DNA of 64,000 bases from Methylobacillus flagellatus_A (GTDB lineage: Bacteria; Pseudomonadota; Gammaproteobacteria; Burkholderiales; Methylophilaceae): NCBI RefSeq assembly GCF_031344055.1, contig NZ_JADBEN010000001.1. The stretch is one strand, 5' to 3'. Position 1 is the first letter of the stretch. Each line of letters starts with the position of its first letter. The position numbers and the translations under genes are program-made. Positions 51,528-59,031 of the stretch are shown piece after piece. Below the pieces are notes generated by a model. That model was given only the letters and a program-made list of their open reading frames with translations, searched no databases and was not told where the DNA came from.

Positions 51528-51878
51528 ATGGCAACAATCAGCGAGCACCTGGCGAATCCTGAAACCGTGCGTAAGACAGCCGACGTGGCGATTTATGGTG
51601 GCGGGTCGCTAGGGGTACTCGGCAGCGCCATAAGTAAGCTGACGTTGAGCGATTGGGGCGTAATCATCGGCATCCTGGTAGCTGTGCTGGGTGGCATTTT
51701 CGGCGCGCTGCTCAAACTCAGGGAGCATCGGCTGGCCGTGCGCAATATCAAGGCTGAGCTGAGCGAGCGGGAGGAGCGGAAGCGCTACTGGCAGCGGCTG
51801 AATGATGCTCGCCCGCCTTACTTCCATCCATCACCCGAGCTGAGAGCCCTGGAGGTGCAAGATGTCGAGGAGGCTTAA
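51528..51878 (+). CDS. Holin candidate
   Basis: 116 residues from ATG 51528 after an AGAGGGGGA site. Hydrophobic stretch around 25-75 (VAIYGGGSLGVLGSAI, WGVIIGILVAVLGGIFGALL) gives one or two membrane helices, followed by a highly charged tail. It lies immediately before the endolysin and overlaps it, the standard holin position. Confidence 0.75.
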   Translation: MATISEHLANPETVRKTADVAIYGGGSLGVLGSAISKLTLSDWGVIIGILVAVLGGIFGALLKLREHRLAVRNIKAELSEREERKRYWQRLNDARPPYFHPSPELRALEVQDVEEA

Positions 51879-52320
51879 GGCATTGGCCTTGGCGACTAGC
51901 CTTGCTATACCGGCGGAGGGACTATACCTGGCCGCCTACCGTGACCCGGTAGGCATCCCCACGATCTGCTTTGGCGCGACCAGGGGCGTGCAGATGGGAG
52001 ACCGAAAGACCCGGGAGGAGTGCGAGGCGCTGCTTGATGCTGACATGCAGGCCGCGATTGATCAAGTTGAGCGCTGCGTACCTGGTTTGCCAGTTGGCCC
52101 GCTGGCCGCATTTGCTGATGCTGTTTATAACGTCGGCCCACGCATCGCCTGCAGCACGTCCGAATCCGCCGCCGCCCGGCTGCTCAAGGCAGGCCGGATT
52201 GCAGACGCCTGCAATCAACTGCCGCTTTGGAACAAGGCGCGGGTTGCTGGTTTTCTAGTCCCGCTGCCAGGCCTCACCAAGCGCCGCGAGGCGGAAAGGC
52301 AGGTATGTTTAAGTTCCTGA
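51862..52320 (+). CDS. Endolysin (GH24 lysozyme), possible signal-anchor type
   Basis: 152 residues. The catalytic E-8aa-D-5aa-T triad of GH24 endolysins is exact in EGLYLAAYRDPVGIPT (E19, D28, T34). The N-terminus has a weakly hydrophobic segment (LKALALATSLAIPA) directly before the catalytic Glu, as in signal-anchor-release endolysins, though it is short. It cuts the glycan strands of peptidoglycan at lysis. Confidence 0.85.
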   Translation: MSRRLKALALATSLAIPAEGLYLAAYRDPVGIPTICFGATRGVQMGDRKTREECEALLDADMQAAIDQVERCVPGLPVGPLAAFADAVYNVGPRIACSTSESAAARLLKAGRIADACNQLPLWNKARVAGFLVPLPGLTKRREAERQVCLSS

Positions 52321-52820
52321 CAGGCTGGAAAGGTTACGCCTTAGCTGCTGGCCTAGCCATGGCAATAGGATTCACTGCTGGCTGGCAGGTGCAAGGCTGG
52401 AAAAAAGATGCCAGGCAAGCCCGTGGTATTACTCAGGATAAAAAAACCGCTCAGAAGCTCACTGTAGAGTCCGCGAAAATCGAGACCAAGAAACAGGAGC
52501 AGCTGCAGCAGACCAGGATTGTGTATAGGACCATAAGGGAAAGGATCAATGATGCACCTGATCATCGTGTGTGCTTTGACGACACTGCTGTGCGCGTGTG
52601 GAACGACGCCATCGCGGGTGCCGATTTATATCGACCAGAGCCTGCTGGAGCGGCCCGAGAAACTGACCCCGCTGAAAACGTCGAAGCCACCACAACAGAA
52701 ATCCTCAACAACGCCGCCAACAACTATGAAACCTGCAACGCCAACAGCATCAAGCATAACGCGCTAATTGATAAGATTGAATCGCTGCAAGGGAAGATGT
52801 GCGTTTGTGGTAACGGGTAG
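52305..52820 (+). CDS. Rz-like inner-membrane spanin
   Basis: 171 residues from ATG 52305, overlapping the endolysin end. N-terminal membrane anchor (GYALAAGLAMAIGFTAGWQV), then a periplasmic coiled coil (QDKKTAQKLTVESAKIETKK). It acts with the nested lipoprotein to fuse inner and outer membranes at lysis. The longer upstream frame is a shadow of the endolysin. Confidence 0.85.
   Translation: MFKFLTGWKGYALAAGLAMAIGFTAGWQVQGWKKDARQARGITQDKKTAQKLTVESAKIETKKQEQLQQTRIVYRTIRERINDAPDHRVCFDDTAVRVWNDAIAGADLYRPEPAGAARETDPAENVEATTTEILNNAANNYETCNANSIKHNALIDKIESLQGKMCVCGNG
52549..52767 (+). CDS. Rz1-like outer-membrane spanin, nested in Rz
   Basis: 72 residues, wholly inside Rz in another frame. A short signal ending LLCACG is a lipobox with Cys as the lipidated residue; the mature part is Pro/Thr-rich, as in Rz1. 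AAGGGAAAGG precedes the ATGs at 52549/52552. The nested layout matches lambda Rz/Rz1. Confidence 0.8.
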   Translation: MMHLIIVCALTTLLCACGTTPSRVPIYIDQSLLERPEKLTPLKTSKPPQQKSSTTPPTTMKPATPTASSITR

Positions 52821-52828
52821 GTACTTAG

Positions 52829-52857
52829 AGGGGCGGATTTCTCCGCCCCTTTTTCTA
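52829..52857. terminator. Terminator at the end of the late operon
   Basis: GGGGCGGA, loop TTTC, TCCGCCCC, then TTTTT. It closes the rightward late transcript, and the next gene converges on it. Confidence 0.85.
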
Positions 52858-53115
52858 CTTCTTATCCTTAGCTTGGGTCAGGACTGTCGCGGCAACAGTC
52901 CTGACTGCCGCTGAGGAGTGAGGATCACGCAACAGCTGAGAAGCTTGAGACGCAACCCTGGCGCTGGTTTGCTCCCTGCTAGGACTAGCTTTGTTTGGAG
53001 CTTGCGTTAAAGCTGATCCTGCCACTGCACGTTCCGCAGGTGTTGATTTTGGGTTGTTTAACACCCGGGACGCAGCAGTTGCAACCCTACTACTAGTTTG
53101 CTCAATTTTAGCCAT
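52855..53115 (-). CDS. Small protein with two 38-residue repeats
   Basis: 86 residues; GGAGG lies five bases before the ATG at 53115. It is an internal duplication: SSRVATAASRVLNNPKSTPA... and SARVASQASQLLRDPHSSAA... share the RVAsxASxxLxxPxSxxAxRxVAxxxLTQA pattern. Similar short repeats occur in small proteins on plasmids and phages, without known function. It lies after lysis, against the late direction, so is likely expressed from the lysogen. Confidence 0.65.
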   Translation of the reverse strand: MAKIEQTSSRVATAASRVLNNPKSTPAERAVAGSALTQAPNKASPSREQTSARVASQASQLLRDPHSSAAVRTVAATVLTQAKDKK

Positions 53116-53452
53116 ATGGCCTCCATTAAATGACAGTGGTAAAGGAGGAAACAGCGGGGTTGCGTAGCTAGCATCTTTAGTATTACTATCAAAGCGCTTA
53201 CTGAAGCATAACGGCCCTGCCGTTTCCGCGGCCTCATCTTTGACGAGATGAGGCCGCAACCTCGAGTACCACAATACCTCGTGATCTGGTCGCTAAGTTA
53301 CCCCTACATAATGTGTTGGTCAAGGGTGATTTTTGGTCATTCAACAAGGCCTTCACAGGCATACCGTCTGAAAGTCCTACGTAGTCTGCATTTCACGCGA
53401 AAAAATATTTGAAAAATATTTTCTACTAGATATAAATATGTGGTAGATGAAT
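53116..53452. other. 337-bp intergenic region inside the prophage right arm
   Basis: Separates the repeat protein's promoter from the umuC 3' end. It contains a TTACCCC motif (53298-53304) like those at 15839-15890 and an AT-rich repeat with two AAATATTT elements around 53403-53424. No gene of convincing length is seen. Confidence 0.4.
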
Positions 53453-54757
53453 CTAGGTTGCCCGTCGATTCACCACGATCAGATCATCCCAGTCATTCAA
53501 ATAATTCGGGCTCTTCATGGCGCGCCGCATCTCCCAGGATCGGCTGATTCCTTCAGAAGCCAGCCGCACCGTCCCGCTGCCATACCGATTGTTGATGCTG
53601 TCCAACGTCGCCATCAGCATGCCCGATTTCTCCAGGTCGCCTGAGTAGCCAAGCAAGTCCATCTGCTGGCCGCCCTGTGGCGTCAGTTCCATCAGCATCA
53701 CACCGCCCTTGAGGTACGGCACGCCAGGCTTATAGATTTTGCGCAACAGCCATAGGGCTGCCTTGGTAATCTGCCGCGTGTCGTTGGTCGGTGCCGGCAG
53801 CGACACCATCAAGGCCGGGTTGTAGTATGGCGCGTTGTCGTGCGGCGAGTTCTCGATATGTACCTGCAGCGCCTGGGCATACATGCCTTTGCGGCGCGCT
53901 TTGGCGCAGGCATAACTGGCATGATGCGTGATGGCCTGCTCGATCTCCTCGATGTTCATAATGCGGTGCCCGAACGATCGCGACGACATGATCTGCTTAG
54001 TCTCCGGCAGCATCTGCTCCAGGTCGAGCCAGGATTCCCCGTTGAGCTCCTTTACCGTCCGCTCCAGGACGACCCCAAACTCATCGCGGATGCGGCGCGG
54101 GCTAGCCCGCTTCAGCCGTAATACATTCTCGACGCCGAGCTGATGCAGCCGCTTTTCCAGTCGGCTGCCCACGCCCCACACCTTGGAGACCTCAAGCTGC
54201 TCAAGCAGCGCGTCGACCTGGTGCTCGGGCAACGCCGTGAAATCGCACACGCCTTCCCATTGCGGCTGCTTCTTGGCACAGTGGTTGGCGAGTTTTGCCA
54301 GGGTCTTGCTATGGCCGAAACCGACGCAGATCGGCAGCCCGGTCCATTGCTTCACCGTCGCCTTGATTTCCTGGCCGTACTCGCTCAGGTTGCGCCGGAT
54401 GCCGGTCATGTCCAGGAAGGATTCGTCGATGCTGTAGACCTCCTGGCGGAACGTGAACCGGCTCAGCGTTTGCATGAAACGGTTGCTCATCTCGGCATAC
54501 AACTCATAGTTGGAAGTAAAGGCCGTCACCCCCAATGCCTCGGCTTGCTCTTGCAGCTCGAACCAGGGCCGACACATCCAGATTTCCAGGATTGCCTTGG
54601 CTTCCTTGGATTGCGCCACGATACAACCGTCATTATTCGACAGGACTACAATCGGCTTGCCGATCAAGTCCGGCCTGAATACCCGCTCTGCCTCGGCGTA
54701 AAAGGAGTTGGCATCGGCCAGGGCATAGACTTGCCGTCTATAGTTGATGGATAACAT
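53453..54757 (-). CDS. umuC: DNA polymerase V catalytic subunit UmuC
   Basis: 434 residues of a Y-family translesion polymerase. Catalytic motifs: YALADANSFYAEAERVFRPD (first metal site), VLSNNDGCIVAQ, and YSIDESFLDM (metal-binding D-E). Helix-hairpin-helix and little-finger regions follow, with the usual C-terminus. The ATG at 54757 overlaps umuD by 20 bases; the open frame further upstream is a shadow. The prophage therefore supplies SOS mutagenesis to its host. Confidence 0.93.
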   Translation of the reverse strand: MLSINYRRQVYALADANSFYAEAERVFRPDLIGKPIVVLSNNDGCIVAQSKEAKAILEIWMCRPWFELQEQAEALGVTAFTSNYELYAEMSNRFMQTLSRFTFRQEVYSIDESFLDMTGIRRNLSEYGQEIKATVKQWTGLPICVGFGHSKTLAKLANHCAKKQPQWEGVCDFTALPEHQVDALLEQLEVSKVWGVGSRLEKRLHQLGVENVLRLKRASPRRIRDEFGVVLERTVKELNGESWLDLEQMLPETKQIMSSRSFGHRIMNIEEIEQAITHHASYACAKARRKGMYAQALQVHIENSPHDNAPYYNPALMVSLPAPTNDTRQITKAALWLLRKIYKPGVPYLKGGVMLMELTPQGGQQMDLLGYSGDLEKSGMLMATLDSINNRYGSGTVRLASEGISRSWEMRRAMKSPNYLNDWDDLIVVNRRAT

Positions 54758-55187
54758 ACTTGACCACCCCAAAGACAGAGAGCTCTTCGCCCTCATTGAC
54801 AATGATGGGGGGATAATTGGCCGCGCGATTGGCCGAAAGCAACTGCACCTGGTCGCCCTCCAGGTGGAGCTTCTTGCAGATGAATTCCCCGTAGTACGGG
54901 ATAACACACACGCTGCCTTCACCATAGGGCAGGCTCTTGTCGATGATCAGCAAATCGCCTGAAAAGATACCCTCATCAATCATCGAATCATCCCCGGCAT
55001 AGCTCAACACCGTAGAAGCGGGATTGCTGATCAATCGCTTGCTGAGGTCCAACATCTCCTTGGCAAAGGCTTCGGCTGGCGAGGGAAAGCGGGACATGCC
55101 GCAACGAACGATGCCTTCGAATAGCGGTACTTCCAGGACGGTGGCTTCTTCAGGTGGGACGGGGCGATGGAAAACTGTGCAGCTCAT
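54738..55187 (-). CDS. umuD: DNA polymerase V protease subunit UmuD
   Basis: 149 residues. Self-cleavage site Cys-Gly in VRCGMSRFPSPAEAF; catalytic Ser in GDDSMIDEG and Lys in EFICKKLHL, all in the family positions. RecA-stimulated cleavage gives UmuD', which joins UmuC. No Shine-Dalgarno is clear. A LexA box lies 17 bases upstream of the start. Confidence 0.93.
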   Translation of the reverse strand: MSCTVFHRPVPPEEATVLEVPLFEGIVRCGMSRFPSPAEAFAKEMLDLSKRLISNPASTVLSYAGDDSMIDEGIFSGDLLIIDKSLPYGEGSVCVIPYYGEFICKKLHLEGDQVQLLSANRAANYPPIIVNEGEELSVFGVVKYVIHQL

Positions 55188-55203
55188 AATGAGCGAATTT
55201 TAA

Positions 55204-55219
55204 CTGTACGAACGTACAG
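55204..55219 (-). promoter_or_regulatory. LexA (SOS) box upstream of umuDC
   Basis: CTGT-N8-ACAG within an extended palindrome (ACTGTACGTTCGTACAGT on the minus strand). It matches the gammaproteobacterial/betaproteobacterial LexA consensus exactly and would repress umuDC until DNA damage. Confidence 0.9.
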
Positions 55220-55287
55220 TTAAATATGAGATTTCACATAGCGAATTTTTGAATTGCGGAAAAAACCAACAATTGCGGAAAAAACAA

Positions 55288-55316
55288 AAAAGGCCCGCAT
55301 GCTTGCGAGCCTCTTT
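55288..55316 (-). terminator. Terminator downstream of tRNA-Met (phage-borne copy)
   Basis: An imperfect stem AGGCccGCA/TGCgaGCCT with flanking A/T runs, placed just after the tRNA 3' end in the minus direction. The displaced host 3' end at 16001 has its own terminator. Confidence 0.55.
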
Positions 55317-55342
55317 AAATGGTTGAATCCACAATATTTTTT

Positions 55343-55390
55343 TGGTGGTGATGGGGGGACTTGAACCCTCGACCCCAGGATTATGAATCC
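55343..55390 (-). repeat. Right prophage attachment site (48 bp)
   Basis: Second copy of the 48-bp direct repeat, within the tRNA-Met. Together with 16001-16048 it bounds about 39.4 kb of prophage. Confidence 0.95.
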
Positions 55391-55419
55391 TGTGCTCTAA
55401 CCAGCTGAGCTACATCACC
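55343..55419 (-). tRNA. tRNA-Met (CAT), with encoded CCA; carries the right att site
   Basis: 77 nt. Acceptor GGTGATG/CATCACC, D-arm GCTCAGCTGGTTAGAGC, anticodon stem-loop with CAT, T-arm GGGTTCAAGTCCC and 3' ACCA. G1-C72 pairing argues against initiator tRNA. Its 3' 48 bp (55343-55390) equal 16001-16048, so the prophage regenerates the tRNA on integration. Confidence 0.95.
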
Positions 55420-55723
55420 AGAACCCATAGGATTCAACCAAGCCCGCTATTCTATTTTCTTGTTTGCTTAAAGTCAAAGCCAATATGTGTTTTATAACGA
55501 GTAAGAGGAGCAGAGCTTGGGGAAAAAGCGGGTCCTGAAAAGGTCGGGAGTTTTTCATTGAACGCCTTAATTAATTGAAAGATAAAGGGAATGTATGCTT
55601 TTCTCGTGATTGTGTTGATTTTCCTACGAAAACCGGCGGAATTGTCTGACGGTATGCGGGTCTACTTTTCTAGATAATTCCCTATATCTTAATCTTACTG
55701 GCTTGTAATGCGGGGGGTGTATC
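55420..55723. other. 304-bp intergenic region right of tRNA-Met
   Basis: Contains the tRNA-Met promoter side on the minus strand and the leader of the 55724 gene on the plus strand. AT-rich around 55560-55690. No gene or strong hairpin seen. Confidence 0.4.
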
Positions 55724-57214
55724 ATGAAAGAGGTTACGCTGGATCGGGGCGTCGTGTCAGACGCTATTCCAAGCTTGGTATTCAGGCGCGATGTTTCTTC
55801 GATAGTATTCAAGCGTAATCCTCCTCAGCCGCTTTCTCAAGCGGCTTCTGCTCCCGCCCGTGATTTATTCCATGCCTTGGTTCGCCGCGCTGATGTTGAT
55901 GGCGCATATAAATCCGCACGAACGTTTCTTAATGGGAAATTGGCCGAAGCGGAGTCGCTTGAGAGCGATTTGCCAGACGAGATGGCTGCATTGCCTCAAT
56001 GGCTGGAGCAACGTTGTGCGCGGGTAAAAGCTGGTTACCGGGCATATTTGGCCGACAGGCATGCCGGGCAGAAAGCGCGGTATTTCTCCTGCAAGGCGCA
56101 TGCATTGCACTTCCTGCAGTCTGTTGCTCCCAGCCGTATGGTAGAGGGTGCCTGGCTATATGGGTTTCTCAGGCATTGGCGCGAGGCCAAGTTTGCGCCG
56201 TTGTGCAAGATTTATCTCCGAAACCTGGGTGATGGCGACGAATGTTGCAACCAAGTCAAGCTATACCAGAAGCTGCTTGACCAAAACGGTTGTTCAGATT
56301 GGTATGGTTTGGATGACCAGTATTATGTGCAAGGAGCGATCAGGTTGGCATTGGGGCGCCATGTCGACGATTACTTGCCGGAAATCATTGGATTCAACTT
56401 GGGATACGAGCAAGTCTCTCTGCCGATGCTGATTGCGGCTTACGAGTTGAGCGAACAAGAGGTTCAGCCGCATTACTTTACGCTGCATGCCACAGAGGAT
56501 GACGCTTGCGTTGCCAGCGCCATCAAGTTGCTGAAATCACTTCTTGATGCGGCGGATGATGATGAAGAAAGGCAAGCTTTGCTTCATCGGGTCAATAACG
56601 GCTACAAATTGCATCAATTGGGACTGGATATCCCCAAGATTGTCGCCTCATTCGATCTGCAGAAGGCCTTCTTGGCAACAATACAGCCTTGTGCCGCTTA
56701 TCTTGAGCGGGCCTACCGGATTGATTGCATGGAACGGGGTATTCGCGGCCATTGGACGAATAGCCTGCCATTGCCTTTGTTATTGCAGCAGTTATGCAAT
56801 GAAGGCTGGATGCAGCCAGACGACAAAGGCAGGACCAGATTATGGCATGTGCTGGAGCGCGAAAGCCTGTTACCCGCACAAGGGTACCAGCAGCAGGTGC
56901 TGCTGGATTGGTTGGCATACAGCCAGGAGTATGGCAAGCATTTGCAGTATGCTGATGTCTCAGAACTGGTCGCCGCCCCGTCTGCACTTGCCCTGACAAA
57001 GCTAGAGACCCCAGAGGAAAGCTTGGCAGGAGGGGTAAATGAGTCGAGCAATCAAATGGATGTGATGGATTACGTGATCCGTCTCATGTCTCCGCTGGTG
57101 CATCACACGCAGGAAGGGTTAAAAGCGGCGCGGGTGTATAAATCCATACTGGAAAAAGGCAGCGAGCTTTATTCCCAGCATTATGCTTTTTTCCTGGAGC
57201 GCGACCAGGTGTAG
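55724..57214 (+). CDS. Haem-oxygenase-like (iron-containing redox enzyme family) protein
   Basis: 496 residues. The middle (about 130-280) has the fold pattern of haem-oxygenase-like diiron/cofactorless proteins: WLYGFLRHWREAKFAPLCKI, QVKLYQKLLDQNG, YLPEIIGFNLGYEQVSLPML and YFTLHATEDDACVASA. In many relatives the last segment reads H...D..H; here the second His appears to be Cys, so the metal site may be incomplete. N- and C-terminal parts are unrecognised. It stands alone, with its own terminator. Confidence 0.65.
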   Translation: MKEVTLDRGVVSDAIPSLVFRRDVSSIVFKRNPPQPLSQAASAPARDLFHALVRRADVDGAYKSARTFLNGKLAEAESLESDLPDEMAALPQWLEQRCARVKAGYRAYLADRHAGQKARYFSCKAHALHFLQSVAPSRMVEGAWLYGFLRHWREAKFAPLCKIYLRNLGDGDECCNQVKLYQKLLDQNGCSDWYGLDDQYYVQGAIRLALGRHVDDYLPEIIGFNLGYEQVSLPMLIAAYELSEQEVQPHYFTLHATEDDACVASAIKLLKSLLDAADDDEERQALLHRVNNGYKLHQLGLDIPKIVASFDLQKAFLATIQPCAAYLERAYRIDCMERGIRGHWTNSLPLPLLLQQLCNEGWMQPDDKGRTRLWHVLERESLLPAQGYQQQVLLDWLAYSQEYGKHLQYADVSELVAAPSALALTKLETPEESLAGGVNESSNQMDVMDYVIRLMSPLVHHTQEGLKAARVYKSILEKGSELYSQHYAFFLERDQV

Positions 57215-57228
57215 AAAATCGGAGATAA

Positions 57229-57262
57229 ATAAAAAGCCAGGAATTTCTTCCTGGCTTTTTTG
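57229..57262 (+). terminator. Terminator after the haem-oxygenase-like gene
   Basis: AAAGCCAGGAA, loop TTTC, TTCCTGGCTTTTTT: a strong stem with T-run, symmetrical enough to act both ways. Confidence 0.85.
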
Positions 57263-57305
57263 TATCAGGCACCCATGAGAGATCAGTCATGGCTGCCTTG
57301 AAGGC

Positions 57306-57548
57306 CTATGAACTGCGGCGGCCGCCTTTGCGGCCTGCAGCGCGTGCCTCCTTGGAAGTAAATTGGTGCGCCGTGCCTTTGGCGTGGGCGGCTTGTCCGC
57401 CTTTGCGGCCTGCCAGCCGTGCGGAGGCGGAGTCGAATTCGTGGGCTGTGCCTTTGGCGTGAGCGGCTTTACCGCCCATGCTGGCGATCTGTCGTTGTTT
57501 CTCAGGACTCATTGCGGCAAAGCCGCGCGGACTTGCAGTCTGTACCAT
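57306..57548 (-). CDS. KGG-repeat stress-induced protein
   Basis: 80 residues with repeated KGG-type motifs: SMGGKAAHAKGTAHEF, GRKGGQAAHAKGTAHQF and GRKGGRRSS. This matches the YciG/GsiB-like family of small hydrophilic stress proteins, linked to desiccation and general stress. Highly polar, no membrane segment. Confidence 0.85.
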   Translation of the reverse strand: MVQTASPRGFAAMSPEKQRQIASMGGKAAHAKGTAHEFDSASARLAGRKGGQAAHAKGTAHQFTSKEARAAGRKGGRRSS

Positions 57549-57708
57549 GATAAACCTCCATAACGAAGTTGATAGAGTGAGGCAGTTAGTCTTGCAACTC
57601 TCTCAAATGAAAAGAAAGTGTGTTCATTATTGGCCCGCCTAGAGCGTCTCGTTATAAGCCAGCGTCTTATATCCGTGTCAGAAAACTCGACATTCGCCTT
57701 GCTTGAAC

Positions 57709-58266
57709 TCAGTCGTCTTCCGTGGCCTTGATTACGGCGAGCAAGGCTTTGGCTGTTTCCAGATTCGATGTCGCTGGCGATAACTGCTGCAGGGCAAATG
57801 TCTTGATATCGGGGTCTTCGGTACGGTTGGCTACTTTGCCCAGCAATTTCACGATTTCCTCCTGGGACTTGACGCCGATAGTCTTGGCATAGCCCAGGTC
57901 GAATTCGGCACCGTCCTTGGAGGACAGGCTCCTGAACTTGGCTTTTTGCCAAAGAGATGGCTCCGTCGGGAGGTCAGCGCGTTTCTGGCTGGCCAGCTGC
58001 TTGAGCGCTTCGCCCATCTGGGTCTGTGCCTTGAGCATTTCCCGCGCGAAGTCCCGCACATTTTCATTGCTGGACTTGATCACGGCCAGTTCGCTGGCTT
58101 CGGTCTGTAATATCTCCAGGCGCGTAATATCTTTCAGGTAACCTTGATCTTTTGCAGACAGCACCTCTGCCGCCGAGGCGTCATTCAGGATGAACATGGG
58201 GGAGGCGAGCAGTGATATTGCGAGCAGGTTAAGGCATTGCTTGCGTAACCATAATCCAGACATCAT
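57709..58266 (-). CDS. DUF4142 protein, exported
   Basis: 185 residues; GGAG lies six bases before the ATG at 58266. Signal peptide (LNLLAISLLASPMFI...SAA), then a four-helix ferritin-like DUF4142 domain (YLKDITRLEILQTEASELAV, VRDFAREMLKAQTQMGEALK). These periplasmic proteins appear in stress clusters; the biochemical role is unknown. Its neighbour is the KGG stress protein. Confidence 0.8.
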   Translation of the reverse strand: MMSGLWLRKQCLNLLAISLLASPMFILNDASAAEVLSAKDQGYLKDITRLEILQTEASELAVIKSSNENVRDFAREMLKAQTQMGEALKQLASQKRADLPTEPSLWQKAKFRSLSSKDGAEFDLGYAKTIGVKSQEEIVKLLGKVANRTEDPDIKTFALQQLSPATSNLETAKALLAVIKATEDD

Positions 58267-58489
58267 GTCGGGCTCCATTGGTTCGTGAACTTGCATAATG
58301 GTGCCAGATCGTCGTCAATGGGAATCGGACAGTGCTGATTCTTTTGTAGGAGTAGCGGGGACAAGTTGGAAGAAGCGGGATATTCGGTATTTTCCTACTT
58401 TTCCTACACTCTTTTGCGCAATCGGACTACACATGCTTCCCGTAAGACATGCTTAATATTGCGGCAATAGACTTGTGTGCGAGGCGGTA

Positions 58490-58963
58490 ATGGAATTATT
58501 CACCTTCAGCGTTCCACCTTTGGAAATCATCATCCGGGGATCGTTGGTGTTCTGGTTTTTGTTCTTCATCTTCCGTTTTGTATTGCGGCGGGACGTGGGC
58601 AGCCTGGGAATAGGCGATTTCCTGTTCGTGGTGATTGTGGCCGATGCGTCCCAAAATGCCATGAGCGGTGATTCCAAGACGTTCGTGGATGGGGCGCTGC
58701 TGGTGGCGACCTTGCTAAGCTGGAACCTGCTATTCGATTATCTGGGATACCGCTTTCCATTGATCCGGCGATTTACCGAGTCGTCCAGCATGATGTTGGT
58801 GCGCAATGGCGAAATCCAGTGGAAAAACCTGCGGCGGGAATGGATCACCAAGGAAGAGCTGATGTCCAAAATCCGTGAGGAGGGGCTGGAAACCCTAGAC
58901 CAAGTCAAGGAAATGCGGCTGGAGCCGGACGGCAGGATCAGCGTCATCCACTTACCTTCCTAA
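58490..58963 (+). CDS. DUF421 (YetF-like) membrane protein
   Basis: 157 residues. Membrane helices at about 12-35 (SLVFWFLFFIFRFVLRRDVG), 38-55 and 65-85; the cytoplasmic C-terminal domain contains SSSMMLVRNGEIQWKNLRRE and ITKEELMSKIREEGLETLDQ, characteristic of DUF421. Family members are of unknown function, often stress- or sporulation-linked in other bacteria. The ATG at 58490 is preferred over a GTG at 58475. Confidence 0.8.
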   Translation: MELFTFSVPPLEIIIRGSLVFWFLFFIFRFVLRRDVGSLGIGDFLFVVIVADASQNAMSGDSKTFVDGALLVATLLSWNLLFDYLGYRFPLIRRFTESSSMMLVRNGEIQWKNLRREWITKEELMSKIREEGLETLDQVKEMRLEPDGRISVIHLPS

Positions 58964-58976
58964 TTGATGGGAGACA

Positions 58977-59012
58977 TAAAAAAATCCGTGCTTGCGACAC
59001 GGATTTTTTTGA
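58977..59012. terminator. Bidirectional terminator between DUF421 gene and ychF
   Basis: AAAAAAATCCGTG and CACGGATTTTTTT flank a short loop; T-runs on both strands serve the two convergent genes. Confidence 0.85.
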
Positions 59013-59031
59013 GTTACGGAGTGGATGAATG

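Noticed and set aside
55624..55812. 62-codon minus-strand frame near the haem-oxygenase-like gene start
   Set aside because: It overlaps the start of a long, well-supported plus-strand gene and has no ribosome-binding site or domain.
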